The translations under genes were made by a program, and so were the position numbers. Of a DNA stretch of 64,000 nt, positions 26,954-35,434 are shown in pieces. The notes below the pieces were generated by a model that saw only the letters and a list, made by a program, of their open reading frames with translations, was not told where the DNA came from and made no database searches. The first letter of the stretch is position 1. Every line of letters begins with the position of its first letter. Source of the DNA: Taklimakanibacter sp049323275 (GTDB lineage Bacteria; Pseudomonadota; Alphaproteobacteria; Rhizobiales; Aestuariivirgaceae); the NCBI GenBank assembly GCA_049323275.1, contig JBMOOM010000030.1, positions 1 through 64,000 of the forward strand. The letters run 5' to 3'.

Positions 26954-28276
26954 ATGTACTCGAATGCGTTACAAACGCTATCAATCTCGATAAATGAAAT
27001 AAATCCAAACTCGCGTCGCTTACGCGAGCACAGCCGTTTTCAGCTTGAGAAGATGAGGCGGCTCCTCGACCGATTTGGTCAGGTCGTTCCGATCCTCATC
27101 GACAAAAACAATACGATTATCGACGGCCACCTCGTGTGGAAAGCTCTCAAGGACTCGGGAGCGAAGATGATTGCCGCTATTCGTATCGACGGCAAATCAG
27201 ATGCGGAAATCCGCGCCCTGAGGCTCGGCCTCAACCGGCTGCCGCAAGACTCGCGCTGGAATAGCGAGAGCCTCAAAGTCGAACTTGAGGAGCTCATTTC
27301 GTTGAGCTTCGAGATGGACCTCACGGCCTTCGACATCGCCGAGATCGATGCCATCCTTGAGCTTGACATCCCCGCGGCGAATCTGGCCGACGATGGAGAT
27401 GAGCTACCCGAGCTCGCCGATACGGCCGTCACGCAGACGGGTGATATCTGGGCATTGGGGAATCATCGTCTGCTTTGCGGAGACGCACTGTCGAGCGCAG
27501 ACCTCGACGCCGTCATGGACGGTCAGGCAGCACGGATGGTGTTTTCGGACCCCCCGTACAACGTTCGCATTGACGGCTTTGTTTCCGGCCTCGGCGAGGC
27601 AAGGCATCGCGAGTTCGCGCAGGCCTCTGGAGAGATGAGCGACGAACAGTTTATATCATTCCTGCAATCTGCAATTGCAAATACGCAGCGCCACGTCCTT
27701 GACGGCGCCCTTCTGTATTGGTTCATGGATTGGCGTCACATATGGCATCTGCTTGAGGCTGGCCGCCTCAACAAGCTGCAGCTCCTTAACTTGATCGTTT
27801 GGGGCAAGGACAATGGCGGGATGGGCTCGCTGTACCGTTCGCAACACGAGCTGATTGCCCTGTTCAAAGTCGGCACAGCCCCACACTACAATAATGTCGA
27901 GCTTGGACGACATGGTCGCAGCCGAACGAATTTGTGGACATACCGTGGCATGAACTCCTTTGCGCCCGGGCGCAAGGAGCTCCTGCAGGCTCATCCGACG
28001 GTCAAACCTGTATCGCTGATTTCAGACGCAATCCGTGATGTAACCAAGCGCGGCGACGTTGTGCTCGATCCCTTCCTCGGCTCGGGCTCGACGCTCATAG
28101 CGGCCGAGGAAACGGGCCGCATCTGCCGGGGCGTAGAAATCGACGCTCTCTATGTCGACGTGACCATAAGGCGCTGGGAGAAACTCACGGGGCGCGATGC
28201 TGTTCATGCGGTCACTGGCGCCACCTTCCACGAGACCTGCGAGTTGAAGCAGGCGAAGGAGGTGCCCCATGGCTGA
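26954..28276 (+). CDS. ParB-like domain plus beta-class DNA methyltransferase
   Basis: The 440-residue protein has an N-terminal ParB/Srx-like domain (about 1-140; QVVPILIDKNNTIIDGHLVW). A site-specific DNA methyltransferase follows, with DPPY at 199-202 and then LDPFLGSGST at 371-380. The order catalytic motif before SAM-binding motif is that of beta-class N6-adenine or N4-cytosine enzymes. It overlaps the DUF5681 gene by eight bases. This ParB-methylase architecture is common beside DUF5681 and terminase genes in alphaproteobacteria. No restriction endonuclease is nearby, so it acts as an orphan or element-protecting methylase. Confidence 0.92.
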   Translation: MYSNALQTLSISINEINPNSRRLREHSRFQLEKMRRLLDRFGQVVPILIDKNNTIIDGHLVWKALKDSGAKMIAAIRIDGKSDAEIRALRLGLNRLPQDSRWNSESLKVELEELISLSFEMDLTAFDIAEIDAILELDIPAANLADDGDELPELADTAVTQTGDIWALGNHRLLCGDALSSADLDAVMDGQAARMVFSDPPYNVRIDGFVSGLGEARHREFAQASGEMSDEQFISFLQSAIANTQRHVLDGALLYWFMDWRHIWHLLEAGRLNKLQLLNLIVWGKDNGGMGSLYRSQHELIALFKVGTAPHYNNVELGRHGRSRTNLWTYRGMNSFAPGRKELLQAHPTVKPVSLISDAIRDVTKRGDVVLDPFLGSGSTLIAAEETGRICRGVEIDALYVDVTIRRWEKLTGRDAVHAVTGATFHETCELKQAKEVPHG

Positions 28277-28685
28277 CGATCATGGCAAAGTCGGCCGCGG
28301 CAGGCCACCGGCCCAGCATCAATTCCAGAAGGGCAAAAGCGGCAACCCGAAGGGTCGGCCCAAAGGCGCACGCAATCTCGCCATCGAGCTCAACGAAGAA
28401 CTCAATCAGAAGATTCGGATACGCGAAGGCGACAAGGAATCCCACATATCGAAGCAGCGCGCGATCATCAAAGCGATGGTCGCAAAGGCTCTGAAGGGCG
28501 ATACACGAGCGGCCCTCGCCGTGCTCACTGTTCGCGCTCGACTGATCGACGACAACAAAGCTTCCGGCGAAGCCGTGTCTGCCTCCGACCAGGCGCTCCT
28601 CGACGAGTATATCGAGCGCGAAGTCGCTAAACGAACACGCGGCACCCAGAACCTCTCTGGCGATCCCAAGAAGGATCCGGAGTAA
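28269..28685 (+). CDS. DUF5681 protein, small terminase-associated basic protein
   Basis: The 138-residue product begins with the DUF5681 signature (QFQKGKSGNPKGRPKGARN, about residues 18-36), a basic glycine-rich DNA-binding-like segment, followed by a predicted helical region. Members sit directly before terminase large-subunit genes, so a small-terminase-like role is a reasonable inference. The start overlaps the methyltransferase by eight bases and the stop shares one base with the terminase ATG (TAATG). Confidence 0.88.
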   Translation: MADDHGKVGRGRPPAQHQFQKGKSGNPKGRPKGARNLAIELNEELNQKIRIREGDKESHISKQRAIIKAMVAKALKGDTRAALAVLTVRARLIDDNKASGEAVSASDQALLDEYIEREVAKRTRGTQNLSGDPKKDPE

Positions 28686-30175
28686 TGCCCATGTCCCCAG
28701 AAAAGATCATCACACGCCTCTTGCGGCGGGATTTCTATGCCTTCGCCTGCAGGGCCATCCGATTTTGCAACGGCAGGGAGCTACCTCTCGACGACGTCTA
28801 CCTGAAGATACTGTTCGCCTATTTGCTCGCGGTCGCATCCGGCGAGATGACGCGCCTGATCGTGAATATGCCACCCCGACATCTCAAGACCATGGCGGGC
28901 ATCGCCTTGGCATGCTGGATGCTGGGGCACGACCCTTCCAAGAAGCTTATGATCGTGTCGTACGGAGAGGATCTGGCCAAGCTCATTACCGGACATATTC
29001 GCAAAATCATGAAATCGACCTGGTACCGCGAGCTCTTCCCCAGCACTCGCATCGGCGACACGGACACCGGCACCTTGGTCACGACGACGGCAGGAGGCCA
29101 TGTGACTGCCGTCTCCTTCACGGGTTCCATCACAGGCCAAGGGGCCGATCTGATCATCGTCGATGATCCGCATAAGATCACCGACGCTACATCCCCCGAG
29201 CAAATCGAGAAGACCATCGAGACCTTCAACTCAACCGTAGAATCGCGCTTGGACGATCCCGAGAAGGGCCAAATTTTGGTCTTGGCCCATCGCATAGCCC
29301 GGAACGATCTGTCCGGCGCTCTCATCGACCAAGGCGGATGGGATCACCTCCGCTTGCCAATCATCGCCGAAGAAAACCTCAAATTCGAGCTAGGCGACAT
29401 GGTCTGGACTTTGCCCAAAGGCAGCATCCTGCGGCGGAAAGCCTTCACCTTGGAGAAAATTGAGACCTATCGCAGGAAGACTAAGACTCCAGGCTTCCGG
29501 ACTCTGTATCTACAGGATCCGACAGAACTCGACGAACCGATCCTCCCTGAGGACTTCGCTACTCACAAGAAGCTTCCTCCCCTTTTCGGCGGCACGCTCA
29601 TCAGTGTCGACTGGGCTCAAAGCGAGAACCTGCTGAGCAGTTTCTCCGTGATCCAGGTCTGGCGGGTGGCAGAGGGGAAATTCTGCCTGACAGACCAATG
29701 GCGCGCCCGCGTTCCATACGATGTACTCGCAGCAAAGCTGCGCTCGATGGTTACCAGACATCGCGCCGGCATCGTTCTCATCGAGAGCGGTGGTCCGGCC
29801 GATGCGCTGGCGCTTGAGCTCCGCAGAATGGGCAGCTCAGCTCCGAAGATCGAGATCGTTCCGACGGGCGGCAAGGGCAAACAGGAGCGATTTGAGGTGG
29901 TGAAGCCTCATATCAAGCAGGGCCTTGTATCACTACCCCTATCTGCCGAGTGGGTCCCTGAGTATGTCGACGAAATGACTTCGTTTCCGGATGTAGAGAA
30001 TGACGATCAGGTTGACGCCACAGTGCAAGCCCTAAAATGGCTGGCAGCAGGGAGGCCTATCCCCCCTGCTCCTCCGCGATGCATGGGCAAACTGTTCAAT
30101 GCGCGCACCGCGGCTCTTCGTCAGGGCCCCTGGGGTCCGGGTAGTGGAGGGAGAACATTCGTCAGAATTCGATAA
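28685..30175 (+). CDS. Phage terminase large subunit
   Basis: The 496-residue protein carries the packaging ATPase motifs PPRHLKT (63-69, Walker A-like) and DLIIVDDP (155-162, Walker B). A C-terminal RNase H-like nuclease region includes SVDWAQSE near residue 309, IVLIESGG and NDDQVDATVQALKWL at the end. It would translocate and cut DNA during packaging. No portal, capsid, protease or tail gene follows, which is odd for a prophage. A second in-frame ATG at 28691 could be the true start. Confidence 0.93.
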   Translation: MPMSPEKIITRLLRRDFYAFACRAIRFCNGRELPLDDVYLKILFAYLLAVASGEMTRLIVNMPPRHLKTMAGIALACWMLGHDPSKKLMIVSYGEDLAKLITGHIRKIMKSTWYRELFPSTRIGDTDTGTLVTTTAGGHVTAVSFTGSITGQGADLIIVDDPHKITDATSPEQIEKTIETFNSTVESRLDDPEKGQILVLAHRIARNDLSGALIDQGGWDHLRLPIIAEENLKFELGDMVWTLPKGSILRRKAFTLEKIETYRRKTKTPGFRTLYLQDPTELDEPILPEDFATHKKLPPLFGGTLISVDWAQSENLLSSFSVIQVWRVAEGKFCLTDQWRARVPYDVLAAKLRSMVTRHRAGIVLIESGGPADALALELRRMGSSAPKIEIVPTGGKGKQERFEVVKPHIKQGLVSLPLSAEWVPEYVDEMTSFPDVENDDQVDATVQALKWLAAGRPIPPAPPRCMGKLFNARTAALRQGPWGPGSGGRTFVRIR

Positions 30176-30234
30176 GGGCCATAGACACCAAGTCACAACC
30201 AGCCCGCATAGCTCACCAAAGAAAGGTTTGTCAC

Positions 30235-30480
30235 ATGAGAAGATACGAGAATAGAGGCCTAATGATCGATCCGAGTCTTGAAGAATCACTCCGCAAGATC
30301 CGGGATCGTGTTAGGTCCAATACCGATGACTCCCAGGCCGAACAGCTCAGAATGAAAGGGCGACTCGCGCCCGAGAGAGAGTCTTTTATTGCAGTCGCGC
30401 AATGCAGCCTCGGCGTCATGATAAATGTCCGAATGCTTCGGCCCCGACTCGGCGGTCCATACGTCTTTACCAGAAAGTGA
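30235..30480 (+). CDS. Small hypothetical protein after the terminase
   Basis: An 81-residue frame starts at ATG 30235 with AAAGAAAGG upstream and is followed 28 bases later by a hairpin terminator, which suggests it may be the last gene of the cassette. The product is charged and helix-forming (LEESLRKIRDRVRSNTDD) without membrane segments or known motifs. I do not recognise it, and it may not be expressed. Confidence 0.35.
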   Translation: MRRYENRGLMIDPSLEESLRKIRDRVRSNTDDSQAEQLRMKGRLAPERESFIAVAQCSLGVMINVRMLRPRLGGPYVFTRK

Positions 30481-30508
30481 TAAGACACGGCTCCGCGTAA
30501 AAACATTG

Positions 30509-30540
30509 GGAAAGCCCCTCTCTAACGGGTTGGGCTTTCC
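30509..30540 (+). terminator. Hairpin terminator after the terminase cassette
   Basis: A nine-base perfect stem (GGAAAGCCC with GGGCTTTCC) encloses a 14-base loop and is followed by a moderately T-rich stretch. It lies just downstream of the small hypothetical gene and would end rightward transcription of the methyltransferase/terminase genes. Confidence 0.6.
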
Positions 30541-30656
30541 TGATTTATCCTGTTTCGGTATGTAACAACTGTTTAAATACGGAACTTGCAGCAGCAGCAT
30601 TAGCGACGTCTTGGCCGACTATCCAGGAAACGTGTCTACACTTAGTGCTCCCCCCT

Positions 30657-31013
30657 TCAAGCAAGGCGGAGTGTTTGCAGGTACTGTAAATTCGGACATG
30701 GCAAAGCCTCCAAAAACATAGCGATCTCGCGCACAGCGGGACGGTGCGCGCGGCGGATGCTATGCGGAGGCCTCTCGGAGGGCGTCACTTTGAAGGGAAT
30801 CCGGCGGTCAAGCGGCGCGGCGTGGCAAGCGATCGAGACGGGCTTGACGAACAACGACGCCCAGGTCGACATCACTCCCGGGCCGGAACAGGCGGCAGAC
30901 GTGCAGCAGGGATTCTTCGCTCCCTCACGGTCGTGATGCTCATTACCACTGCCGCGATGCTCGGCACTGTGCGCATGGTCGGGCTCAGCCGCCACGACGA
31001 GCGGCGCCGACAT
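30657..31013 (-). CDS. Small Cys-pair protein, candidate copper-cluster leader (uncertain)
   Basis: This 118-residue frame has a His-rich N-terminal part (DHAHSAEHRG, EHHDREG), a CCTSAAC cysteine cluster, and a PPHSIRRAHRP segment about 45 residues later. That order resembles four other small proteins in the window (at 38122, 43134, 48329 and 57754). The signal-peptide-like sequence lies partly upstream of the ATG (in-frame ...LAASAALGTAT before residue 1) without a standard start codon, so the gene may be truncated at its 5' end. It sits just downstream of the Tat Cys-rich protein gene at 31124. Function unknown. Confidence 0.4.
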   Translation of the reverse strand: MSAPLVVAAEPDHAHSAEHRGSGNEHHDREGAKNPCCTSAACSGPGVMSTWASLFVKPVSIACHAAPLDRRIPFKVTPSERPPHSIRRAHRPAVREIAMFLEALPCPNLQYLQTLRLA

Positions 31014-31123
31014 GGTTGCGGTTCCTAGCGCCGCGGACGCCGCCAGATGGTGATTTGACGCAACGACGTGTACCAGCCTGGCCGAATTGGAGCTGACCTA
31101 GGAGCGGCTCTCAATTTGCCGGC

Positions 31124-31711
31124 TCAATGCATATGGTCCTCACCGCCGCAGCCATCAGAGAGGTTCCATATCCTGGCGACCTTCTCACCACTGAAACCAC
31201 GGTCACGGATGAGACTTCGTCCGAGGCCGCCATAGACGTGCCATCGCCAGCACTGGCAGCAGCACGGCCCCTTCTCGGATGAAAGCACCATTGCCTGATC
31301 ATAGGCCTCTTGCTGATCAGGGGTGAGATCAAGATCGTAGGCCGCTAATAGGCGTTTCGCGAGGCCAGCCTCGATATCGTAAGGATCGGGCGGTATCTCG
31401 GCGATGGTTGCATAGGCCTCGAGGCCCGCGACCTGTTCGCGGTAGCGATGCAGAACCATTGGCGCGCAGCACGAGCCTTGGAGGCGAGCGGCATCGGGCA
31501 TCGAGGGGATGGAATCGAGGAACGCCCGCGAGCAACTGGAGTTGCCCTTATTGCTGAGGAATTCGAAGCGCCTGGCCACATCGTCTTGTGACGCGAAGCC
31601 TGCCCGCGGGAGGATCGACAAGCCGGCTGAGGCCACAAGCCAGCCGATTACGGCGCGGCGGGATGAAAACTTTCCCGTGGAAGTGGCAGTACGTTCGAGG
31701 CCTTGCGTCAT
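31124..31711 (-). CDS. Tat-exported Cys-rich protein
   Basis: The 195-residue protein begins with a twin-arginine signal (SSRRAVIGWLVASAGLSILP). In the exported part, cysteines occur at 60, 81-82 (GSCCAP), and 150-154 (PCCCQCW, followed by WRWHVYGG), with an HMH C-terminus. The late cluster recalls PCYCGC-type motifs of unknown function. The ATG at 31711 starts the signal. It follows the next Cys-rich Tat protein by 51 bases and is probably the distal end of the copper/thiol operon. A copper or heme-delivery role is guesswork from context. Confidence 0.7.
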   Translation of the reverse strand: MTQGLERTATSTGKFSSRRAVIGWLVASAGLSILPRAGFASQDDVARRFEFLSNKGNSSCSRAFLDSIPSMPDAARLQGSCCAPMVLHRYREQVAGLEAYATIAEIPPDPYDIEAGLAKRLLAAYDLDLTPDQQEAYDQAMVLSSEKGPCCCQCWRWHVYGGLGRSLIRDRGFSGEKVARIWNLSDGCGGEDHMH

Positions 31712-31762
31712 ATCGATACTCCCATGCGATCCAGCACAACTTCGCTCCACCGGGATTGCATA

Positions 31763-32677
31763 CTATGTCCCGCAATTCGCGCCAGCCGCCGGCGGCGGGA
31801 TGAGATCTGGAAAAGCCTGAAGCGCGGCAAGTACATTTCGTTGCCAAGGTCCCCCGGCCGAGAAGTCTCTTCCCATCACCGTCCTGGCGTCGACATCGGC
31901 CCAGTCCGTCTGGTGCACGACTTTGAAGAAGAGCGCGGTCGCTATGTAATAGTCAGGAAACCAGAATGAATTGAAGGCAAGGGCCTCACGATAGAGCTGG
32001 CCCTCCGTCAAACCCTGCGCGGCCCCCAGTTGCAAGACGGCGAACAGAGCCGAGCCGTGATTGCAATCTTGGAAGAAGGTCGAGTTATTGCAACATGGTC
32101 GATAGGTCGCCTTGGCAACGCGCACCGCGAGTGCTTCTGCCTCCGCGCTCAAGGCGATGATGGGGAATTTGTTGAAGTAGGCGCTGCCTTCCCGCGCCTT
32201 GCCCAAACTCCATCCCCCGGTCGAGGCAAAGCGCGGCAGATCCGGACCAGCTATGGGACTCTCCTTATTTGCCTCCAGGTGATTGGAAAGGCCGGCCGCC
32301 CAGAGCAGGTTGACATAGTAATTGGCGTTCTCTTTCGTCAGACGGATCGGGTTGTTGGACGGGCTCATCAGGACACCGGAGAGCTCGTCGGGCATGGGAC
32401 CGTTGTACTTCTGAAGGTCACGAAACTTATCTCGAGAGATGACGCCGTGGCGCACCAGTTTGACGACACATCCCTTGAGCGCGATCCGGCTGTCATATCC
32501 TCCAGACGGAATGACGCTCACAGTGGCCGCATCGTAGAGTGGAAATTCCTTGTTCGTTGATTGGCCCGCCTCAGCGCCTGAACTCATTCCAAGAACCAAT
32601 TGCGCGGTTGCCAGTCCGGCGCCGGCGACAATGGTCCGCCTCGATAGCTTTGCTCTGCTTCCCTCGATCTGCGACAT
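31763..32677 (-). CDS. Tat-exported protein with CCx8CxH motif
   Basis: The 304-residue product carries a twin-arginine signal (LSRRTIVAGAGLATAQLVLG, RR at 13-14). Near residue 193 a striking RPCCNNSTFFQDCNHGSA motif (C195, C196, C205, H207) is followed by a helical GLTEGQLYREALAFNSFWFPDYYI region. I do not recognise a named family. It starts 17 bases after the CcdA-like stop, so it probably uses the same transcript as the SCO/CcdA/TlpA genes. The cysteines would be exposed to the periplasmic thiol system encoded next to it. Confidence 0.75.
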   Translation of the reverse strand: MSQIEGSRAKLSRRTIVAGAGLATAQLVLGMSSGAEAGQSTNKEFPLYDAATVSVIPSGGYDSRIALKGCVVKLVRHGVISRDKFRDLQKYNGPMPDELSGVLMSPSNNPIRLTKENANYYVNLLWAAGLSNHLEANKESPIAGPDLPRFASTGGWSLGKAREGSAYFNKFPIIALSAEAEALAVRVAKATYRPCCNNSTFFQDCNHGSALFAVLQLGAAQGLTEGQLYREALAFNSFWFPDYYIATALFFKVVHQTDWADVDARTVMGRDFSAGGPWQRNVLAALQAFPDLIPPPAAGANCGT

Positions 32678-32694
32678 GTGGAACCTCCGTTTTG

Positions 32695-33426
32695 TCAGCC
32701 GATGGTTGAGAAAATGGGGAAATTCTCGAGCAGCCAATATGAAAAGGCCGACATGTAGCCACTCGTCATCGCCACCCCCATGGCGATCATCACGGCACCT
32801 GCGCCGATCTTCAGATATCGCCCCGTTCGGCGCATCACGCCCATGCGGCGCATCAGATGTTCGGTAAACGCGGCGGAGAGCAGGAAAGGAACACCGAGCC
32901 CCAGCGAATAGGCAGTGAGAAGGACGATGCCCGCCATTGCAGTCGCAGACACGGCGCTGACCGTGAGGATGGCGCCCAGCACCGGGCCGATACAAGGCGT
33001 CCAGCCAAAGCCAAAGGCGAGCCCGAGCATATAGGCACCGGACAACCGACTATGCGGCAGGTTGCCGTGGTAACGGATGTCCTGCTGCAGCCAGGGCATG
33101 GGAATAAGGCCCGTCGCGACAATGCCGAACAGGACGATGACAATGCCACCGACGATGTTCGTCTCATATCGATAGGAGAGCAGGATGCGGCTCAAGAGGG
33201 TGGCGCCGGCGCCCAGAGCCACGAACACGGTTGAAAATCCGAGAACGAAACAGGCGCTCGGCACGAGTGTCGCCAGGCGAATGGAAGTCGGGCGATCTGC
33301 CTGGATCGCGGCACCGGAGACATAGGAGATGTAGCCTGGCACCAGAGGGAGCACGCAAGGTGTCAGGAACGAGATCATTCCGGCGACGAAGGCGGCAACG
33401 AGGCCGATGTCCGAGATGGCGGTCAT
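32695..33426 (-). CDS. CcdA/DsbD-type thiol-disulfide transmembrane transporter
   Basis: The 243-residue inner-membrane protein has six hydrophobic segments and the two redox cysteines of the CcdA family: SFLTPCVLPLVPGY in the first helix and FGWTPCIGPVLG in the fourth. It would pass electrons from cytoplasmic thioredoxin to periplasmic thioredoxin-like partners, here the two TlpA proteins and SCO. The ATG at 33426 overlaps the SCO stop by four bases. The decaying paralogue starts at 51985 with the same overlap. Confidence 0.92.
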   Translation of the reverse strand: MTAISDIGLVAAFVAGMISFLTPCVLPLVPGYISYVSGAAIQADRPTSIRLATLVPSACFVLGFSTVFVALGAGATLLSRILLSYRYETNIVGGIVIVLFGIVATGLIPMPWLQQDIRYHGNLPHSRLSGAYMLGLAFGFGWTPCIGPVLGAILTVSAVSATAMAGIVLLTAYSLGLGVPFLLSAAFTEHLMRRMGVMRRTGRYLKIGAGAVMIAMGVAMTSGYMSAFSYWLLENFPIFSTIG

Positions 33427-34124
33427 GGCCAAAGCCACGCTCCCAAGCTCTCCCAAAATCCTGGCTTGCGGTCCGCATGCGGCACCTGAACCTTGTTGAT
33501 CAGCGCGTTGATGAAAATCACCATATTCACGTTCTGGAAGTCGAGGCCGTGAAACCGCGCGCGCAGGATCCCGTCCTGGTCGATGATACTTGTGACCACG
33601 CCATGCATCTGCTCGCTGCCGTCCGCAGCCATCCTGAATTCGACCCCATAGGCCTTGGCAAGCCGGCGGGTCGTATCTTCGGGACCACCGGCCGCGGCCG
33701 TCAGGAACATCCAGTTCACCGGATCGAGACCATGGTTGTCGCCATAGTCACGGAGAACCTGACCCGCATCGCGTTTGGGATCGGTGGTGACGGTGATAAA
33801 CTGCACTTGCCCCTTCATCGGCGTGATGTTCACCATATTCTGGACCGCCGCGATCTTCTCGGCATGCAGCGGACAGACATCCGGGCAGTTGGTGTAGATG
33901 AAATGCAGCACGACGACCTTGCCCTTGAAGTCCGTCAGGTTAAGGGTGCGGCCATTCGCATCCTGCAAGGCAAAACTCGGGGCTTCCACATCGACTGGCT
34001 GATAATACTTCTCCTTCTCATAGAGATTCTCTTCGACCTCCTTCAGCGAATGAGAAGAGGCCCGCACGGCGAAAGGAAAAGTCATCATCAGGCAGAGGAC
34101 TGCCCTTCGTGAAATGGCAAGCAT
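33423..34124 (-). CDS. SCO1/SenC copper chaperone
   Basis: The 233-residue protein has an N-terminal signal or anchor and a thioredoxin fold with the copper-binding C80-x3-C84 (TNCPDVCPL) and the distal histidine in RFHGLDF (about residue 193). SCO proteins deliver copper to the CuA site of cytochrome oxidase or reduce its cysteines. Counting by eye, about 40 of about 208 aligned residues differ from the paralogue at 51272. It is coupled to CcdA by a four-base overlap. Confidence 0.94.
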   Translation of the reverse strand: MLAISRRAVLCLMMTFPFAVRASSHSLKEVEENLYEKEKYYQPVDVEAPSFALQDANGRTLNLTDFKGKVVVLHFIYTNCPDVCPLHAEKIAAVQNMVNITPMKGQVQFITVTTDPKRDAGQVLRDYGDNHGLDPVNWMFLTAAAGGPEDTTRRLAKAYGVEFRMAADGSEQMHGVVTSIIDQDGILRARFHGLDFQNVNMVIFINALINKVQVPHADRKPGFWESLGAWLWP

Positions 34125-34192
34125 CGTATTGCCTCAAGATACGAACTAAGGACCCGGTCCGTTGACCATCAGACAACGGACCAGACCGCAGC

Positions 34193-34468
34193 TCAGCTCT
34201 TCTTCTCGGTCGCCGCGGGCGGTTCCATCGGCATCTTCATGTCGGACCCGTCTTTGCCGTCCATCTTGCCTTCCATCATCTTGCTGCAGAGATCCATCAT
34301 CTTGTTCATCTTCTCCATCATGCCCATCATCCCCTCCATCCCGCCACCCTTCATCATGTCGGATTGCATGGAAGGCTGCTTCTGCTTATGGGCATAGGCT
34401 GGAGATATGGCAGCCAGGCCGCTGATCATGAGCGCGGCAGCGGCGATGATCCTCATTGTCTTTCGCAT
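34193..34468 (-). CDS. Exported methionine-rich small protein
   Basis: The 91-residue product has a signal peptide (IIAAAALMISGLAAISPAYA) and a mature part dominated by methionine (SDMMKGGGMEGMMGMMEKM, then MMDLCSKMMEGKM), with one cysteine. Such Met-rich periplasmic peptides bind Cu(I), so copper storage or transfer to the multicopper oxidase or SCO is likely. AGGAG precedes the ATG at 34468. A frameshifted, shortened relative is at 51051 in the second copy of the operon. Confidence 0.8.
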   Translation of the reverse strand: MRKTMRIIAAAALMISGLAAISPAYAHKQKQPSMQSDMMKGGGMEGMMGMMEKMNKMMDLCSKMMEGKMDGKDGSDMKMPMEPPAATEKKS

Positions 34469-34493
34469 GGTCGTTCTCCTTTCAGAAAATCAT

Positions 34494-34871
34494 TCAGCAG
34501 CAGCCCGTGCGGCTGCCCGAGGTTGATCGTGTCGGCTGATCGGACGTACCGGGCTGACTTTCACCAGGCGATGCCGCGAGCTTAGGAGTCTGCTCTCCGT
34601 CTGATCCTTCGGCCGCGCCGGTCGAGCCCTTTGAATCTCCGCGCTTGCATAGGCCAAATGCGCACATTGCGGCACAAGGCAGCATCATCAATAGGATCGG
34701 TGCAATACCGGCAGCAACCAGCCAGGCCCAGTTGTAATAGGCGCCGATGCTCAGCGCCGAAGCGGCGACGGCGACCAACCCGATCCGGCTGCCGAGATAG
34801 TAGCGGGCGGCATAGAGCAGATCGCCTGCATATGAGCGCGGCGCGGGGTTGGCGGGATCGGAAACACTCAT
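34494..34871 (-). CDS. Two-helix membrane protein with Cys-rich C-terminal tail
   Basis: The 125-residue protein has two membrane helices (GLVAVAASALSIGAYYNWAWL and AAGIAPILLMMLPCAAMCAFG). Cysteines at the end of helix two (PCAAMCAFGLC) and a GCC C-terminus follow a long polar tail. I do not recognise a named family. It overlaps the TlpA gene by four bases, and its paralogue at 50623 keeps the same overlap, so it is part of the conserved operon. The cysteines suggest metal or thiol handling at the inner membrane. Confidence 0.75.
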   Translation of the reverse strand: MSVSDPANPAPRSYAGDLLYAARYYLGSRIGLVAVAASALSIGAYYNWAWLVAAGIAPILLMMLPCAAMCAFGLCKRGDSKGSTGAAEGSDGEQTPKLAASPGESQPGTSDQPTRSTSGSRTGCC

Positions 34872-35434
34872 GGCTCATTCTCCTTCTGTTGGATTGGTGA
34901 AGTGGCGCCGGTTTGCCCGGCGATGACGTTCGAGAGAAAGGCGACCATTTCCAGTCTGTCCCAATCGGCCGGACCGATGAGCCGCCCGAGTTCCTGGCCC
35001 TGCCGGTCGATCAAGAGGGTCGTCGGTATGCCGAAGATGCCGAGCTTGCGCAGAGCGTTGTCCGACGCGTCGTTGAACATGGACAGATGCTGAATTCCGG
35101 TCTCGGCGTAGAAGCGCTTCACGGCCGTGAGTCCCTGGCGATCGACGGAGAGCGCAACAACCTGGAAATCATCACTTCCAAGGGCTGCCTGAAGCCGGTC
35201 CAAGGCCGGCATTTCCTTCCGGCAAGGGACACACCATGTCGCCCAGACATTCAGCAGCACGACCTTGCCCTGGAACTCGACGAGCGTGAGAGTCCGGCCG
35301 GCGTCATCGGCGAACTCGAACACCGGCATGGGCTTCGGGACATCGCTCGTGACGAAGCCGCGTGGCATTTGAGCCAAGGCGGACATACCGAGAAAAAGCA
35401 ATGCTGCGGCGATCAAAACGGCGAGCCGCTTCAT
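34868..35434 (-). CDS. TlpA-family periplasmic thioredoxin (second copy in operon)
   Basis: The 188-residue protein has a signal peptide and a thioredoxin fold with WATWCVPCRKEMPAL as active site (near residues 68-71) and the cis-proline region FGIPTTLLIDRQG. TlpA-type proteins reduce SCO and cytochrome oxidase CuA cysteines or act in cytochrome c maturation. It overlaps genes on both sides by four bases. The paralogue at 50060 keeps the CxxC as CSPC. Confidence 0.92.
   Translation of the reverse strand: MKRLAVLIAAALLFLGMSALAQMPRGFVTSDVPKPMPVFEFADDAGRTLTLVEFQGKVVLLNVWATWCVPCRKEMPALDRLQAALGSDDFQVVALSVDRQGLTAVKRFYAETGIQHLSMFNDASDNALRKLGIFGIPTTLLIDRQGQELGRLIGPADWDRLEMVAFLSNVIAGQTGATSPIQQKENEP

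Noticed and set aside
26954..28276. Restriction-modification system
   Set aside because: A methyltransferase is present but no restriction endonuclease or specificity subunit is adjacent; the terminase is the only nuclease.
26954..30175. Complete prophage
   Set aside because: Only methyltransferase, DUF5681 and terminase genes are present; no integrase, portal, capsid, tail or lysis gene was found on either side.
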